Assembly: GCA_031272415.1 (NCBI GenBank)
Contig: JAISTU010000004.1
Coordinates: 1 to 20,282, forward strand
Source: Bacteroidales bacterium
GTDB lineage: Bacteria > Bacteroidota > Bacteroidia > Bacteroidales > WCHB1-69
DNA length: 20,282 nucleotides
Reading direction: 5' to 3'
Position numbers and translations under genes: made by a program. Shown here piece by piece: positions 7,647 to 15,767 of the stretch (positions within the stretch are counted from its first letter, which is position 1; every line of letters starts with the position of its first letter). A model generated the notes under the pieces. That model ran no database searches. It was not told where the DNA came from and saw nothing but the letters and a program-made list of their open reading frames with translations.

Positions 7647-8189
7647 ATGAAAGTAAAAAAAACAGCAATTGACGATTTGTTAATCATTGAGAATCAAATA
7701 TTTACAGATGAGAGAGGTGGTTTTTCGGAAACTTATAATCGCCAACAATTTTCTCAAATGGGAATTGTAACAGAATTTGTGCAGGACAACCAATCGGTTT
7801 CACACAAAGGGGTTATTCGGGGGTTGCATTTGCAGTCGCCGCCGTATGGACAAGGGAAATTGGTGCGAGTGGTCAACGGCAGTGCGTGGGATGTGGCAGT
7901 AGATGTACGCAAAAAATCTCCTACTTACGGGAAATATGTATCTGTCTTATTATCAGCAGAATATGGAAATATGTTTTGGATTCCGGAGGGGTTTGCACAT
8001 GGATTTGCGGCTTTGGAAGACAATACAATTTTTGCCTACAAAGTAACCAATTATTATCACAAAGAGTCAGAAATGGCTATTCTTTGGAATGATAAAACAT
8101 TGAATATCAATTGGAATATTCCAAATCCTATCCTTTCTCAAAAAGACCTTCAAAATCCTGAATTTCAAGATTTTATATCCCCTTATTAA
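7647..8189 (+). CDS. rfbC: dTDP-4-dehydrorhamnose 3,5-epimerase
   Basis: Epimerises C3 and C5 of dTDP-4-keto-6-deoxyglucose, the third step of dTDP-L-rhamnose synthesis for surface polysaccharide. With the ATG at 7647 the product has 180 residues, the usual size for RmlC/RfbC cupins. Visible are FSETYNRQQF (26-35), the catalytic-His motif GVIRGLHLQ (H61), K71 in GQGKLVRV, the cupin stretch MFWIPEGFAHGFAAL (109-123), and Y131 in FAYKVTNYY. I chose 7647 over the in-frame GTG at 7611 because the latter lies in the promoter and would not be transcribed. The other rml genes are not nearby, so it is an orphan copy here. The sugar product in this organism could be a rhamnose variant. Confidence 0.94.
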   Translation: MKVKKTAIDDLLIIENQIFTDERGGFSETYNRQQFSQMGIVTEFVQDNQSVSHKGVIRGLHLQSPPYGQGKLVRVVNGSAWDVAVDVRKKSPTYGKYVSVLLSAEYGNMFWIPEGFAHGFAALEDNTIFAYKVTNYYHKESEMAILWNDKTLNINWNIPNPILSQKDLQNPEFQDFISPY

Positions 8190-8201
8190 GAAGTGAAGGG
8201 G
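8179..8201. terminator. Hairpin between convergent rfbC and the ketoacyl synthase gene
   Basis: CCCCTT (8179-8184) and AAGGGG (8196-8201) form a 6-bp GC-rich stem with an 11-base loop that includes the rfbC stop codon. It sits where both convergent transcripts end. The T-tracts on either side are poor, so it is only a probable bidirectional terminator. Confidence 0.4.
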
Positions 8202-8207
8202 TGAATT

Positions 8208-9431
8208 TTACAAATTTTTCACTATCAAAGTAGAATTTGTTCCGCCAAAACCAAAAGAATTGGACAAAAACATATCAAATTTTTTGTTCACTCTTTGCGC
8301 CGGAATGTTCAGATATTGAGAGTTTTCATCCGGATTTTCAAAATTGATATTAGGGGCAATAAAATTATTTTTCATCATCAACATAGAATAAATAATTTCA
8401 CTTGCACCTGCCATCCACATTTCGTGCCCTGTCATGGATTTGGTTGAGGTTACTTCCGGTTTGCATGTTCCAAAAACTGCATGTATTGCTTTGGCTTCAT
8501 TTTGGTCTCCCATTGGCGTAGAAGTGGCGTGAGCGTTGATATAACCGATGTCTTTAAGACATACATTCGCCTCATTGATAGCCATTTGCAAAGAGCGAGC
8601 CGGTCCGTCCACATTTGGCACCGAAATATGGTCTCCATTGGACGAAAATCCATATCCTAATACCTCCGCCAAAATAGGAGCACCCCTTTTGAGAGCAGAT
8701 TCGTAACTTTCAATAATCACCGTCGCCGCACCGCCTCCGGGTACCAAACCGTCTCTGTCGCGGTCAAACGGACGTGAGGCTTTGGTCGGCTCATTTTCTC
8801 GCACCGAAAAAGCACTTATTCCGTCAAAACTACCAATCGAAAATGGATTGACCTCTTGGGCGCCTCCGCAAACGATGCAATCTTGTAATCCCCACTTAAT
8901 CAACAAACTACCCAACCCGATAGCATGAGAGCCACTTGCACAAGCCCCCGATACTGTCAAATTGATGCCTTTGAGTTTGAATAAACAAGCCAAATTCATG
9001 GTAACAGTAGAGTTCATAGATTGAAAAATACCGCCTGCCCCGATAAGTGTAGTTGATTTTTTCTCCCGCATGGTATCCACGCTACGCATGACCGCATCTG
9101 CCGAACTATCATTGCCATAAAGTATACCAATATTGTGATTTTCAATATATTCCATATCTAAATTAGCATTTTTTAGGGCTTCTAATGTTGCCAAATAAGC
9201 GTATTGTGCTTGCTGGGGCATATAAACTCTTTGATTTCGGTGTACAATTCCCTTCAAATCGGGTTGTGGCAAAAACGCCGTCAATGCTGACCGAAATCCC
9301 ATCTCCTTGCGGACAGGGTCAAAAATTATCCCCGATTTGCCATCATAAAGAGACTGCCTTACATCTTCTAAATTCTGACCCAAACAAGAATAAATCCCCA
9401 TGCCTGTAATTACAACTTTTCTTTTATCCAT
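8208..9431 (-). CDS. Beta-ketoacyl-ACP synthase, FabB/KAS I-like
   Basis: Condenses malonyl-ACP with an acyl-ACP in fatty-acid or polyketide-like chain elongation, in the cytoplasm. From the ATG at 9431 the product has 407 residues. The active-site set is complete: nucleophile C164 in SGACASGS, H301 in NAHATSTPMGD, and K331 and H336 in STKSMTGH. Size and spacing nearly equal those of E. coli FabB (C163, H298, K328, H333), and the STP motif also favours KAS I over FabF. The C-terminal NSFGFGGTNS loop is present. An in-frame ATG at 9476 lies inside the promoter and would add a false MYFCK extension. In Bacteroidetes similar synthases serve both fatty-acid and aryl-polyene-type pathways; no acyl carrier protein or partner gene is adjacent, so the pathway is open. 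Confidence 0.9.
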   Translation of the reverse strand: MDKRKVVITGMGIYSCLGQNLEDVRQSLYDGKSGIIFDPVRKEMGFRSALTAFLPQPDLKGIVHRNQRVYMPQQAQYAYLATLEALKNANLDMEYIENHNIGILYGNDSSADAVMRSVDTMREKKSTTLIGAGGIFQSMNSTVTMNLACLFKLKGINLTVSGACASGSHAIGLGSLLIKWGLQDCIVCGGAQEVNPFSIGSFDGISAFSVRENEPTKASRPFDRDRDGLVPGGGAATVIIESYESALKRGAPILAEVLGYGFSSNGDHISVPNVDGPARSLQMAINEANVCLKDIGYINAHATSTPMGDQNEAKAIHAVFGTCKPEVTSTKSMTGHEMWMAGASEIIYSMLMMKNNFIAPNINFENPDENSQYLNIPAQRVNKKFDMFLSNSFGFGGTNSTLIVKNL

Positions 9432-9465
9432 AAACAAATAAAAAATTGATTTTTTTAATAATTTA

Positions 9466-9473
9466 CAAAAGTA
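9466..9473 (-). promoter_or_regulatory. Bacteroidetes -7 element TACTTTTG for the ketoacyl synthase gene
   Basis: The minus strand reads AATTTGTGTACTTTTGTAAA, the extended TTTGTGTAnnTTTG form, about 35 bases upstream of the ATG at 9431. Confidence 0.6.
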
Positions 9474-9570
9474 CACAAATTTTTTAATGGAGAGTTGAAA
9501 CTGAAAAATTGACTTTACATTTTTTTGTCAATTAAAAATGAAAAAATATTTTTTAATTGAAGAATTTGTG

Positions 9571-9578
9571 TATCTTTG
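9571..9578 (+). promoter_or_regulatory. Bacteroidetes -7 element TATCTTTG for the peptidase operon
   Basis: AATTTGTGTATCTTTGCAA lies 38 bases upstream of the ATG at 9617, divergent from the ketoacyl synthase promoter about 100 bases away. Confidence 0.65.
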
Positions 9579-9616
9579 CAATCAGTAAGTTTTAATAAAA
9601 AAAAATCAATTTTCAA

Positions 9617-11806
9617 ATGAAAGAAAGAAAAGTTATATTTAGTAGTTTGTTTGGATTATTATTCTCATTAACAAGTATTTATGGACAGCAAAAAGAGATT
9701 AAGTTGACCGATATTTGGCAAGATTATATTTTTCGTCCAAAAGGTGTTCCCGGATTTGCAACTATGGAATCGGGTGATTTTTACACAGTTACCACAGTCG
9801 CAAGCATTGATAAACATCGCTTTGATAATGGTGAAAAAACAAGCACCCTATTGACTCAAGAGCAACTCTCTTCAACAGGCAATAAATTGAAAATCAGAGA
9901 TATAAGTGATTATTCTTTTGATAAAATGGAGCAAAAAATTCTCATCGCTACACAAATGGAAGCCATTTACAGACGCTCCTCAAAAGCATTTTATTATGTG
10001 TATGATATACAAGCAAAAACGCTGACACCACTGTCGGATACAAGCAAAGGCAAGCAAAGTTTTGCCACTTTCTCGCCGGACGGTTCAAAGGTTGCATTTG
10101 TAAGAGATAACAATCTGTTTTACAAAGATTTAACTACTTCAACAGAATATCAAATCACCCATGACGGAAAACAAGGGATGGTCATCAACGGCATGGCGGA
10201 CTGGGTGTATGAAGAGGAGTTGAGTATGAGCCAATGTTTTTATTGGTCGCCCGATAATTCGCAAATTGCCTACTTGCGGTTTGACGAAAGCAAAGTGAAG
10301 GAATTTACGCTTTCCTACTATGAGGATTTATATCCGCGTCTTTACACCTATAAATATCCCAAAGCGGGCGAGGACAATTCGGCGGTCAGCCTTTGTGTTT
10401 ATAATCTCAAAGGGAGCGTGCGAAAAACTTTGGTTTGGACAGGCAAAGACAATTATATTCCACGCATGTATTGGCTCAATAATGGAACTGATATTTTGGT
10501 TTTACTGCTCAATCGCACCCAAAATAAGATTGAATTTTACCGCTACAATGCGCTTTCGGGCAGCAAAGAATTGGTTTATACCGACCAAAATAAATATTGG
10601 TTAGACATCACGGACGACTATTTTATTTGCACGGACAACAATTCCATGATAGTCAGTTCGGAAAGAGACGGTTTTAACCATATTTATCATGTGATTTTCG
10701 GGGGTGCGGTAACACAATTGACAACAGGAAAGTGGGAAGTTGCTGATATTGTGGCAGTTGATATGTCTAAAAAAATGATATATTACCTCTCCAATGAATC
10801 AAATGTACTCAATAGAGATTTGTATTGTATTGATTTTCAAGGTAAAAATAAAAAAATGCTTTCCTCCGGCAAAGGCTGGAATGATGTAGAATTTAGCCCT
10901 ACTTGCAAATTTTACCGCAACACTTATTCGGATGCCAATACACCCCCAATTTACACCATAAATACTTCTAAAGGTGTGGTTATCAAAACATTAGAAACAA
11001 ATGAAGAGTTTAAACAAATCATGAAATATTACGGTTTTGTGAACAAAGAATTTTTTGACATAAAAACCGACGCAGGTGTGCAAATGAATGCGTGGATATT
11101 AAAACCGTCTAATTTTGATGCGACAAAAAAATATCCTGTTTTGATGTTTGTGTATGGCGGACCGGGTTCTCAACAGGTAAGTAATTCATTTTCAGGAATT
11201 TATGATTTATCATGGTATCAAATGCTGACCCAAAAAGGTTACATTGTCGCTTGCTTTGACGGACGTGGCTGTGCTACAAAAGGAGACGAATTTAAAAAGT
11301 GCATCTATAAACAAATGGGTAAATTGGAGGCAATAGATCAAATTGCGGCTGCTAATTATCTGAAAACTTTGCCCTACATTGACGGCAATCGAATTGGCAT
11401 TTGGGGGTGGAGTTTTGGAGGTTATTTGTCTTCATTGGCGTTGTTTACGGGCGGTAATACTTTCAAAATGGCAATGGCAGTGGCACCGGTTACTTCGTGG
11501 CGATATTATGACAATATTTACACGGAACGTTTTTTGGAAATGCCACAGCATAACGCAAGTGGCTATGATGACAACTCGCCTATCACACATGCCGACAAAC
11601 TCAATGGGGCTTATTTGCTCGTGCATGGCTTGGCGGATGATAATGTTCATTTTCAAAATGCTGCCGAGTTAATTTTGGCACTCAATAAGGCAGGAAAACA
11701 ATATGAGCAATGTTTTTACCCCAATAAAAATCACGGTATTTACGGAGGCAATACTCGCCTGCATTTATATACCAAATTGACGGATTTTATTTTGAAAAAC
11801 TTATAA
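9617..11806 (+). CDS. Dipeptidyl peptidase IV family serine peptidase (S9B)
   Basis: An exported prolyl peptidase that should cleave X-Pro or X-Ala dipeptides from peptide N-termini, typical of protein-fermenting Bacteroidales. The signal peptide is residues 1-23 (MKERKVIFSSLFGLLFSLTS). Residues 70-440 form the DPP IV beta-propeller and contain DWVYEEEL, whose Glu residues (about 199-201) correspond to the pair that binds the substrate N-terminus. The alpha/beta hydrolase domain (about 490-729) has the complete triad: S599 in GWSFGGY, D674 in LADDNVHF, H706 in NKNHGIYGG. At 729 residues it matches the length of the Porphyromonas gingivalis enzyme. A DUF4105 gene follows after 3 bases, so the two are co-transcribed. 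Family is certain; exact specificity (DPP IV versus a related DPP) is inferred. Confidence 0.93.
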   Translation: MKERKVIFSSLFGLLFSLTSIYGQQKEIKLTDIWQDYIFRPKGVPGFATMESGDFYTVTTVASIDKHRFDNGEKTSTLLTQEQLSSTGNKLKIRDISDYSFDKMEQKILIATQMEAIYRRSSKAFYYVYDIQAKTLTPLSDTSKGKQSFATFSPDGSKVAFVRDNNLFYKDLTTSTEYQITHDGKQGMVINGMADWVYEEELSMSQCFYWSPDNSQIAYLRFDESKVKEFTLSYYEDLYPRLYTYKYPKAGEDNSAVSLCVYNLKGSVRKTLVWTGKDNYIPRMYWLNNGTDILVLLLNRTQNKIEFYRYNALSGSKELVYTDQNKYWLDITDDYFICTDNNSMIVSSERDGFNHIYHVIFGGAVTQLTTGKWEVADIVAVDMSKKMIYYLSNESNVLNRDLYCIDFQGKNKKMLSSGKGWNDVEFSPTCKFYRNTYSDANTPPIYTINTSKGVVIKTLETNEEFKQIMKYYGFVNKEFFDIKTDAGVQMNAWILKPSNFDATKKYPVLMFVYGGPGSQQVSNSFSGIYDLSWYQMLTQKGYIVACFDGRGCATKGDEFKKCIYKQMGKLEAIDQIAAANYLKTLPYIDGNRIGIWGWSFGGYLSSLALFTGGNTFKMAMAVAPVTSWRYYDNIYTERFLEMPQHNASGYDDNSPITHADKLNGAYLLVHGLADDNVHFQNAAELILALNKAGKQYEQCFYPNKNHGIYGGNTRLHLYTKLTDFILKNL

Positions 11807-11809
11807 ATT

Positions 11810-13000
11810 ATGACTAAATTTAGAATAAAAAGGTACATTTTTGCAATTTTTTTGCTTTTTTGCAGCATCCATTCGGCATATTGTATCAAATTGACAGACA
11901 AATCATTTGTCAGTGTTCTTACTTGTTCGCCTGGGGGCGACCTTTATGAGTCTTTTGGGCACACCGCATTGCGTATTTGCGACACCTCAATCGGTTTGGA
12001 TAAAGGGATTGATTACGTGTTTAATTTTGGCATTTTCAATTTCAATGAAAATTATTTTTATTTTCGGTTTGCACAGGGCAAATTGTCGTACATGTTAGCC
12101 ATCAGTGATTATCAATCGTTTGTAAATGCCTACAATGCAGAAGGACGTGTGGTGTATGAACAACGACTGAATTTGACTTTGCCTGAAAAACAAAAACTGT
12201 GGGACTCATTGGAAATCAATTATTTACCCCAAAATCGATATTACCAATATGATTTTTTTAAAGATAATTGTGCCACAAGAATTCGAGATATTGTTGCTTA
12301 TGCACTCATTGACAGGACTTTTCAAAAAAATGAAAACAAATTGCATAACCGCACTTTTCGGCAAAAATTCCATGATTATACTGCCAATTATAGTTGGTGG
12401 GTGCTGGGAATTGATATAGCATTGGGGTTGCCCGCCGATAAAAGGGCGTCCGATTGGGAATATATGTATTTGCCAATGGATTTGATGGAACAATTGGATA
12501 CAACGCTCATCGTAGCCTACAATCAACCGTTAGCAATTGATAATCAACAAATTATAACTCAACTCAAACAGCAAAGTGAGCCATCGGCAGTGCCCCCTTT
12601 GTTGGTGTTTGGCATTTTGTTTGCAGGGGCTTGTATTTTGTCGCTTTTGGAATATAAAAAGAAGTTTTATGGTAAAATTTTTGACATCATTTTGTTTTTA
12701 TTGGCATTTGTGGTGTCTTTGCCGGTGTTTTTTCTCACATTTTTGTCTGACCATACGGCAACAATTTGGAATTTAGACTTACTGATTTTCAATCCGTTAC
12801 TCATTATTACATTAATTCGTTTGCGAAAAACACCTCAATGGATTTTATATTTGCTTCTATTTTGCCTGCTCGTTGCGACAGTTTACCATTTAATCTTTTT
12901 GCAAACGATCGGCATTGCACCTATTTTTATTTTGCTCACCATTGCCCTGCGATTAGCATTGCTGTTAGTGAGAAAAAAGAAAGGGAAAAAGTCCGAATAA
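11810..13000 (+). CDS. DUF4105 (Lnb-like) exported membrane protein
   Basis: A 396-residue envelope protein. A signal peptide (1-25, ending SAYC) is followed by a DUF4105 domain (about 30-240), the family related to the Lnb lipoprotein N-acyltransferase periplasmic domain. The conserved His and Cys positions are visible: H51 in SFGHTALRI and C154 in FFKDNCATRIRD. The C-terminal part from about 266 is hydrophobic with about five membrane helices (266-284, 291-315, 322-342, 347-366, 370-390) and ends in a Lys-rich tail. It starts 3 bases after the peptidase stop. DUF4105 proteins are widespread in Bacteroidetes and mostly uncharacterised; a thiol-dependent acyl-transfer or hydrolase role is an inference from the His/Cys pair. 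Confidence 0.82.
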   Translation: MTKFRIKRYIFAIFLLFCSIHSAYCIKLTDKSFVSVLTCSPGGDLYESFGHTALRICDTSIGLDKGIDYVFNFGIFNFNENYFYFRFAQGKLSYMLAISDYQSFVNAYNAEGRVVYEQRLNLTLPEKQKLWDSLEINYLPQNRYYQYDFFKDNCATRIRDIVAYALIDRTFQKNENKLHNRTFRQKFHDYTANYSWWVLGIDIALGLPADKRASDWEYMYLPMDLMEQLDTTLIVAYNQPLAIDNQQIITQLKQQSEPSAVPPLLVFGILFAGACILSLLEYKKKFYGKIFDIILFLLAFVVSLPVFFLTFLSDHTATIWNLDLLIFNPLLIITLIRLRKTPQWILYLLLFCLLVATVYHLIFLQTIGIAPIFILLTIALRLALLLVRKKKGKKSE

Positions 13001-13073
13001 ACGAACTTAAAACATTCAAAAAATGCAATCATTATACTTGCGAACAAGTTAAAATATATCCGTAAAAAAAGTT

Positions 13074-13165
13074 GAAAGTTGAGTTTTTTAGTTCAAAATT
13101 GAGAGTGAATTTCATTTTTTAGAACAAAATTCTCCCAAAATGCAAAAAAATAACTCTCAACTTTC
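13074..13165. repeat. Long-loop inverted repeat and CTTTCCA heptads between convergent genes
   Basis: GAAAGTTGAG (13074-13083) recurs as its exact reverse complement CTCAACTTTC (13156-13165). The right arm continues into CACTTTCCACTTTTTTT, the heptad-like pyrimidine sequence seen in several gaps. It occupies the gap between the convergent DUF4105 and ferritin genes and may serve as a terminator for both, though the 72-base loop makes that uncertain. The rest of 13001-13180 shows nothing else. Confidence 0.4.
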
Positions 13166-13180
13166 CACTTTCCACTTTTT

Positions 13181-13687
13181 TTACTCTTCCGCCAATGGCG
13201 TGTAAGTTCGTGTTGCTAACTCCTTGTCAAATTGGTACAACCCATATCCGTCACCTATCATTTTAAGTGCATCAATCATGTTTTGAGCCGTTTCTTCTTC
13301 TTCAATTTGCTCATCTATGTACCAATTGAGAAACGATTGTGTAGCATAATCATTTTCTTTGATTGCCAGCGTATAGATGTCGTTAATTTTTTGTGTAACT
13401 ACGCGTTCATGTTTGAGCGTATCTTTGAAGGCATCTAAAAGCGATTTCCATTCAGTTTCTACCTTTTCAATCGGCAAAAGGGTTACCTTTCCGCCTCTGG
13501 AGAGTATATATCGGATAAACTTTCGGGCATGGTCTTGTTCTTCTTTAAATTGAATATCAAACCAGTTGGCTGCTCCCGATAAACCCTCATGAGAACAATA
13601 CACAGACATTGATAAATACAAATAGGCTGACCAAAATTCAGCGTTAATCTGCTCATTAATAGCGTTTTCTATCTTTTCGTTAATCAT
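13181..13687 (-). CDS. ftnA: Bacterial non-heme ferritin
   Basis: A cytoplasmic iron-storage protein expected to form a 24-mer shell and oxidise Fe(II). At 168 residues it has FtnA length and all expected ferroxidase residues at the FtnA positions: E17, Y24, E50 and H53 in KEEQDHARK, E94 in KHERVV, and Q127 in DEQIEEE (E130 for the third iron site). No Met haem ligand like that of bacterioferritin is obvious. The ATG at 13687 is supported by the alignment of E17 and by a promoter 37 bases upstream. It is a single-gene unit. I see no Fur-box-like palindrome, so regulation cannot be read from the sequence. Confidence 0.95.
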   Translation of the reverse strand: MINEKIENAINEQINAEFWSAYLYLSMSVYCSHEGLSGAANWFDIQFKEEQDHARKFIRYILSRGGKVTLLPIEKVETEWKSLLDAFKDTLKHERVVTQKINDIYTLAIKENDYATQSFLNWYIDEQIEEEETAQNMIDALKMIGDGYGLYQFDKELATRTYTPLAEE

Positions 13688-13723
13688 AAAAAAATTGAAT
13701 ATTAAAATTTATTTATAAAATTA

Positions 13724-13731
13724 CAAAGATA
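13724..13731 (-). promoter_or_regulatory. Bacteroidetes -7 element TATCTTTG for ferritin
   Basis: The minus strand reads GAATTTGTGTATCTTTGTAA, the extended form, 37 bases upstream of the ferritin ATG. Upstream of it is the TTTTTTAGAGTGGAGAGTGG module shared with other promoter regions. Confidence 0.65.
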
Positions 13732-13806
13732 CACAAATTCTTCAATTAAAAATTAAAGCCCTTTTTTTTTAGAGTGGAGAGTGGAGAGTGAAGATTTTTT
13801 TGCATT

Positions 13807-13898
13807 GTCTGAACTGTGATTTAGAATGATTATTTTGATTTATATGATTATTATAATCCTGCCAATCTTATAAATCTTATGAAAATCGTGGCTCAGAC
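13807..13898. repeat. 92-bp palindromic dispersed repeat, copy 2
   Basis: Begins GTCTGAACTGTGATTT and ends GTGGCTCAGAC. It aligns along its whole length with the reverse complement of the copy at 1253-1345, with only scattered substitutions and one length difference. Both copies lie in intergenic DNA next to the GAGTGGAGAGT/ACTCTACACTC module. Confidence 0.75.
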
Positions 13899-13907
13899 AA
13901 GGAGGGA

Positions 13908-13927
13908 ATTGCGGGGCAAGCCGCAAT
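13908..13927. other. GC-rich hairpin
   Basis: ATTGCGG (13908-13914) and CCGCAAT (13921-13927) form a perfect 7-bp stem with loop GGCAAG. It follows the 92-bp repeat directly. No T-run follows, so it is not a clear terminator. Downstream, AAGGCATGCCTT at 14026-14037 is a 12-bp palindrome. The rest of 13928-14042 shows nothing I recognise. Confidence 0.4.
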
Positions 13928-14042
13928 GATAAGTGGGGAGAATAGATGATAATTGACAGTTTTTTTCCCTTTTCATCCTTGTATCCTGTACCCTGACCCT
14001 GTTCTTTTCACCTCCTTTTTTAGGCAAGGCATGCCTTTTCCC

Positions 14043-14117
14043 CTACAATAATTATCAAAAAGTCGTTTTGAAATTTGATTTTTTTTTGCATTGTACTCAA
14101 AACAAATCATCCATTAG
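14043..14117 (+). pseudogene. Decayed 3' end of a small HTH gene
   Basis: This stretch and the following bases to 14152 match the 3' end and downstream flank of the intact HTH gene at 19072-19314, read on the opposite strand. Shared words include AGTCGTTTTGAA, TTGTACTCAAAACAA, ATTAGCGA and AAATTTGT-GTGAAAATTACCAC. It encodes VVLKFDFF, then a frameshift in a T9 tract, then ALYSKQ and an early TAG. The N-terminal two thirds of the gene are missing. It is a remnant and not an independent gene. Confidence 0.7.
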
Positions 14118-14137
14118 CGACATTTTTTTAAATTTGT

Positions 14138-14174
14138 AGTGAAAATTACCACAAAATAGGGTGAAAATTACCAC
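14138..14174. promoter_or_regulatory. Two operator-like repeats GTGAAAATTACCAC
   Basis: GTGAAAATTACCAC occurs at 14139-14152 and 14161-14174, 22 bp apart, about two helical turns. The core GGTGAAAATTACC is nearly dyad-symmetric (GGT...ACC). The second copy is 31 bases upstream of the -7 box at 14206, overlapping the -33 region, where a bound protein would affect transcription of the cassette. A third copy lies at 19051-19067 beside the HTH gene. Confidence 0.5.
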
Positions 14175-14205
14175 GTAAATTGCTGTTTATTAGAGAAAAA
14201 AATGC

Positions 14206-14213
14206 TATCTTTG
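14206..14213 (+). promoter_or_regulatory. Bacteroidetes -7 element TATCTTTG for the accessory cassette
   Basis: GCTATCTTTGTAA lies 53 bases upstream of the ATG at 14267 and is the only clear plus-strand promoter I see before the genes at 14267-19002. Confidence 0.6.
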
Positions 14214-14266
14214 TAAAATAATATAATTTAAGTAAATTTAACAGATAAGTAATTAAAATAAGTATT

Positions 14267-14728
14267 ATGTTCGGATTTGGATTTGGAATTTTATCAACAA
14301 TTGTGATTTTATTATTGGTAGTAGGAGGTTTCTTTTTGTGGAACCTGGCAACATTTGTAATTCTTGGTTTGTACCATAAATGGCGACAACAAATAGAAAC
14401 AAAAGATATTGAAAAAGAAGGAGTTATAAAACATCATTCCTATTTAGAATTTATAAGATGGAGTTTTGCACATCTTTTCAAAAAGATTCTGATAGTGCTT
14501 GTCATTCTAACTGTACTCTTTTGCGGAGTGTATTCTCTGTCAGGTACAATTGGATTGACATGGTCTACCATTATCTTTTTGGTGGCAGTAATTCTCGTGA
14601 TCAGGTTAGTATTTAAAAAATCACCAACCCCAACAGCGACACCAACATTGCCTCAAACCCCAAAAGAAGAAGAAGAGATAGAAACAAAACAATCTAATGA
14701 AACAGAGTTTTCAAATAATATGGACTAA
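14267..14728 (+). CDS. Three-helix membrane protein of unknown function
   Basis: 153 residues with no family I recognise. Membrane helices are at about 8-34, 72-92 and 98-114; a basic, His-containing linker (36-69) joins the first two. The C-terminal 35 residues are soluble, with a Pro/Thr stretch (SPTPTATPTLPQTPK) followed by an acidic run (EEEEIE). It is the first gene of the cassette and lies behind operator-like repeats and a promoter. It could be an inner-membrane anchor or small transport accessory; nothing in the sequence decides. Confidence 0.6.
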   Translation: MFGFGFGILSTIVILLLVVGGFFLWNLATFVILGLYHKWRQQIETKDIEKEGVIKHHSYLEFIRWSFAHLFKKILIVLVILTVLFCGVYSLSGTIGLTWSTIIFLVAVILVIRLVFKKSPTPTATPTLPQTPKEEEEIETKQSNETEFSNNMD

Positions 14729-14764
14729 GATGTAACTGCTTCTATTACAGAGAGTTATAAACCA

Positions 14765-14860
14765 ATGTCGCAAACAAAGAAAATTTTAATTGGAATTTTG
14801 TGTGCGGCTCTGTTGATAGGATTTGTGGTTTTTGTAGTTTATGGATTTTCAATGGATTAA
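14765..14860 (+). CDS. 31-residue single-helix membrane peptide
   Basis: A short open frame from ATG 14765 to TAA 14860. It starts MSQTKKILIG, continues as one hydrophobic helix (about 7-27) and ends YGFSMD. A basic N-terminus, one helix and a short polar end are typical of small membrane proteins. It fills the gap between two cassette genes, leaving 36 and 16 bases. Its ending (SMD) resembles the NNMD ending of the preceding gene, so it may be a duplicated fragment. No Shine-Dalgarno is seen. Confidence 0.45.
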   Translation: MSQTKKILIGILCAALLIGFVVFVVYGFSMD

Positions 14861-14876
14861 AAAATAAAAAGGAGAA

Positions 14877-15767
14877 ATGAATAAAAGAATTATAATAAGT
14901 GTCATAGTCTTGATAGGTGTTATAGTCTTGAGTTTTGGGTTGTATTTATGGTGGGGAGGTCAATCAGAAAAACATTCAACGGAAGAGTTTGAAATTGGCT
15001 GTCCCCTAAAATTCGACACTCTTAAGATTGATACTATATATAAATTTGAGATTGCGGGTAAAGAATATAGCGTTTTTAATTCGCTGTATTTTGTTTATCC
15101 ATCTGATTCTTTTGGTTCTGCAAAATCAGCAATATTGCAACGTAATGTTTTAGGTGCTTTTTTATCTACGTATTATAGGTATTATAGAGAACATGTAAGT
15201 ATTCTTGATTATTACGCAACTGCCATTAATATAATGTTAGGCACAGAAAATCCCAGTCTGTGGATTGAAAAATACTTTAATATCTTAATCGAAAAATATG
15301 TAGACAACCATATTACACACATAGTAGAAACTTTGGACAACTACCGCGATGAATCTGGAATCCCGACATTCAATGGCGTGAGATTGCATATAGGGGGTGT
15401 GAAGATACTTGCTATACCTAACTATTATACTAATGAAATGATATTGTATGACCGCGGTAGTTTTTGTGAATTATTTGACCTTCACACAGGCAAGCAATAT
15501 TTAATTTCAGATATATTTATTTCTAATCCAATTTATAATGTAGAAGGAGTAGTAGAAGGAGTAAATGTAGAATTATTCTATAGAGAATTAATTCCTACAC
15601 TTGATATTTCTGATTTTAGATTGCATTATAATGGTGATATTTCTATCTATGATGATAATGGAACATCTTATCGTTTTGATGCAGAAACAATACTCCCATG
15701 TTTAAAAAAAGGAACAGCAGTGTATAAATTTATTGAAAATGAATTAAATAATAAAGAAAAGTTATGA
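14877..15767 (+). CDS. Membrane-anchored protein, possible DUF3298-like domain
   Basis: 296 residues. An N-terminal hydrophobic segment (5-27) anchors or exports the protein; the rest is extracytoplasmic. A conserved opening DTLKIDTIYKFEIAGKEY (about 47-65), a middle LFDLHTGKQYLISDIFIS (about 200-217) and a closing PCLKKGTAVYKFIENEL (about 274-290) recur in the next gene, so the two are paralogues. The 'L-TGK---DIF' plus 'P-LKKGT--YK' pattern reminds me of DUF3298/RsiV-type domains, but this is from memory. GGAG lies only two bases before the ATG. The gene overlaps the next by four bases (ATGA), indicating translational coupling. Confidence 0.6.
   Translation: MNKRIIISVIVLIGVIVLSFGLYLWWGGQSEKHSTEEFEIGCPLKFDTLKIDTIYKFEIAGKEYSVFNSLYFVYPSDSFGSAKSAILQRNVLGAFLSTYYRYYREHVSILDYYATAINIMLGTENPSLWIEKYFNILIEKYVDNHITHIVETLDNYRDESGIPTFNGVRLHIGGVKILAIPNYYTNEMILYDRGSFCELFDLHTGKQYLISDIFISNPIYNVEGVVEGVNVELFYRELIPTLDISDFRLHYNGDISIYDDNGTSYRFDAETILPCLKKGTAVYKFIENELNNKEKL

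Noticed and set aside
12766..13065. 99-codon open frame overlapping the end of the DUF4105 gene
   Set aside because: It lies out of frame over a coding region with clear membrane-helix composition, and lacks promoter and family features.
13807..13898. Palindromic repeat as an insertion sequence
   Set aside because: It is only 92 bp long, has no coding capacity and no visible target duplication; called a dispersed repeat instead.
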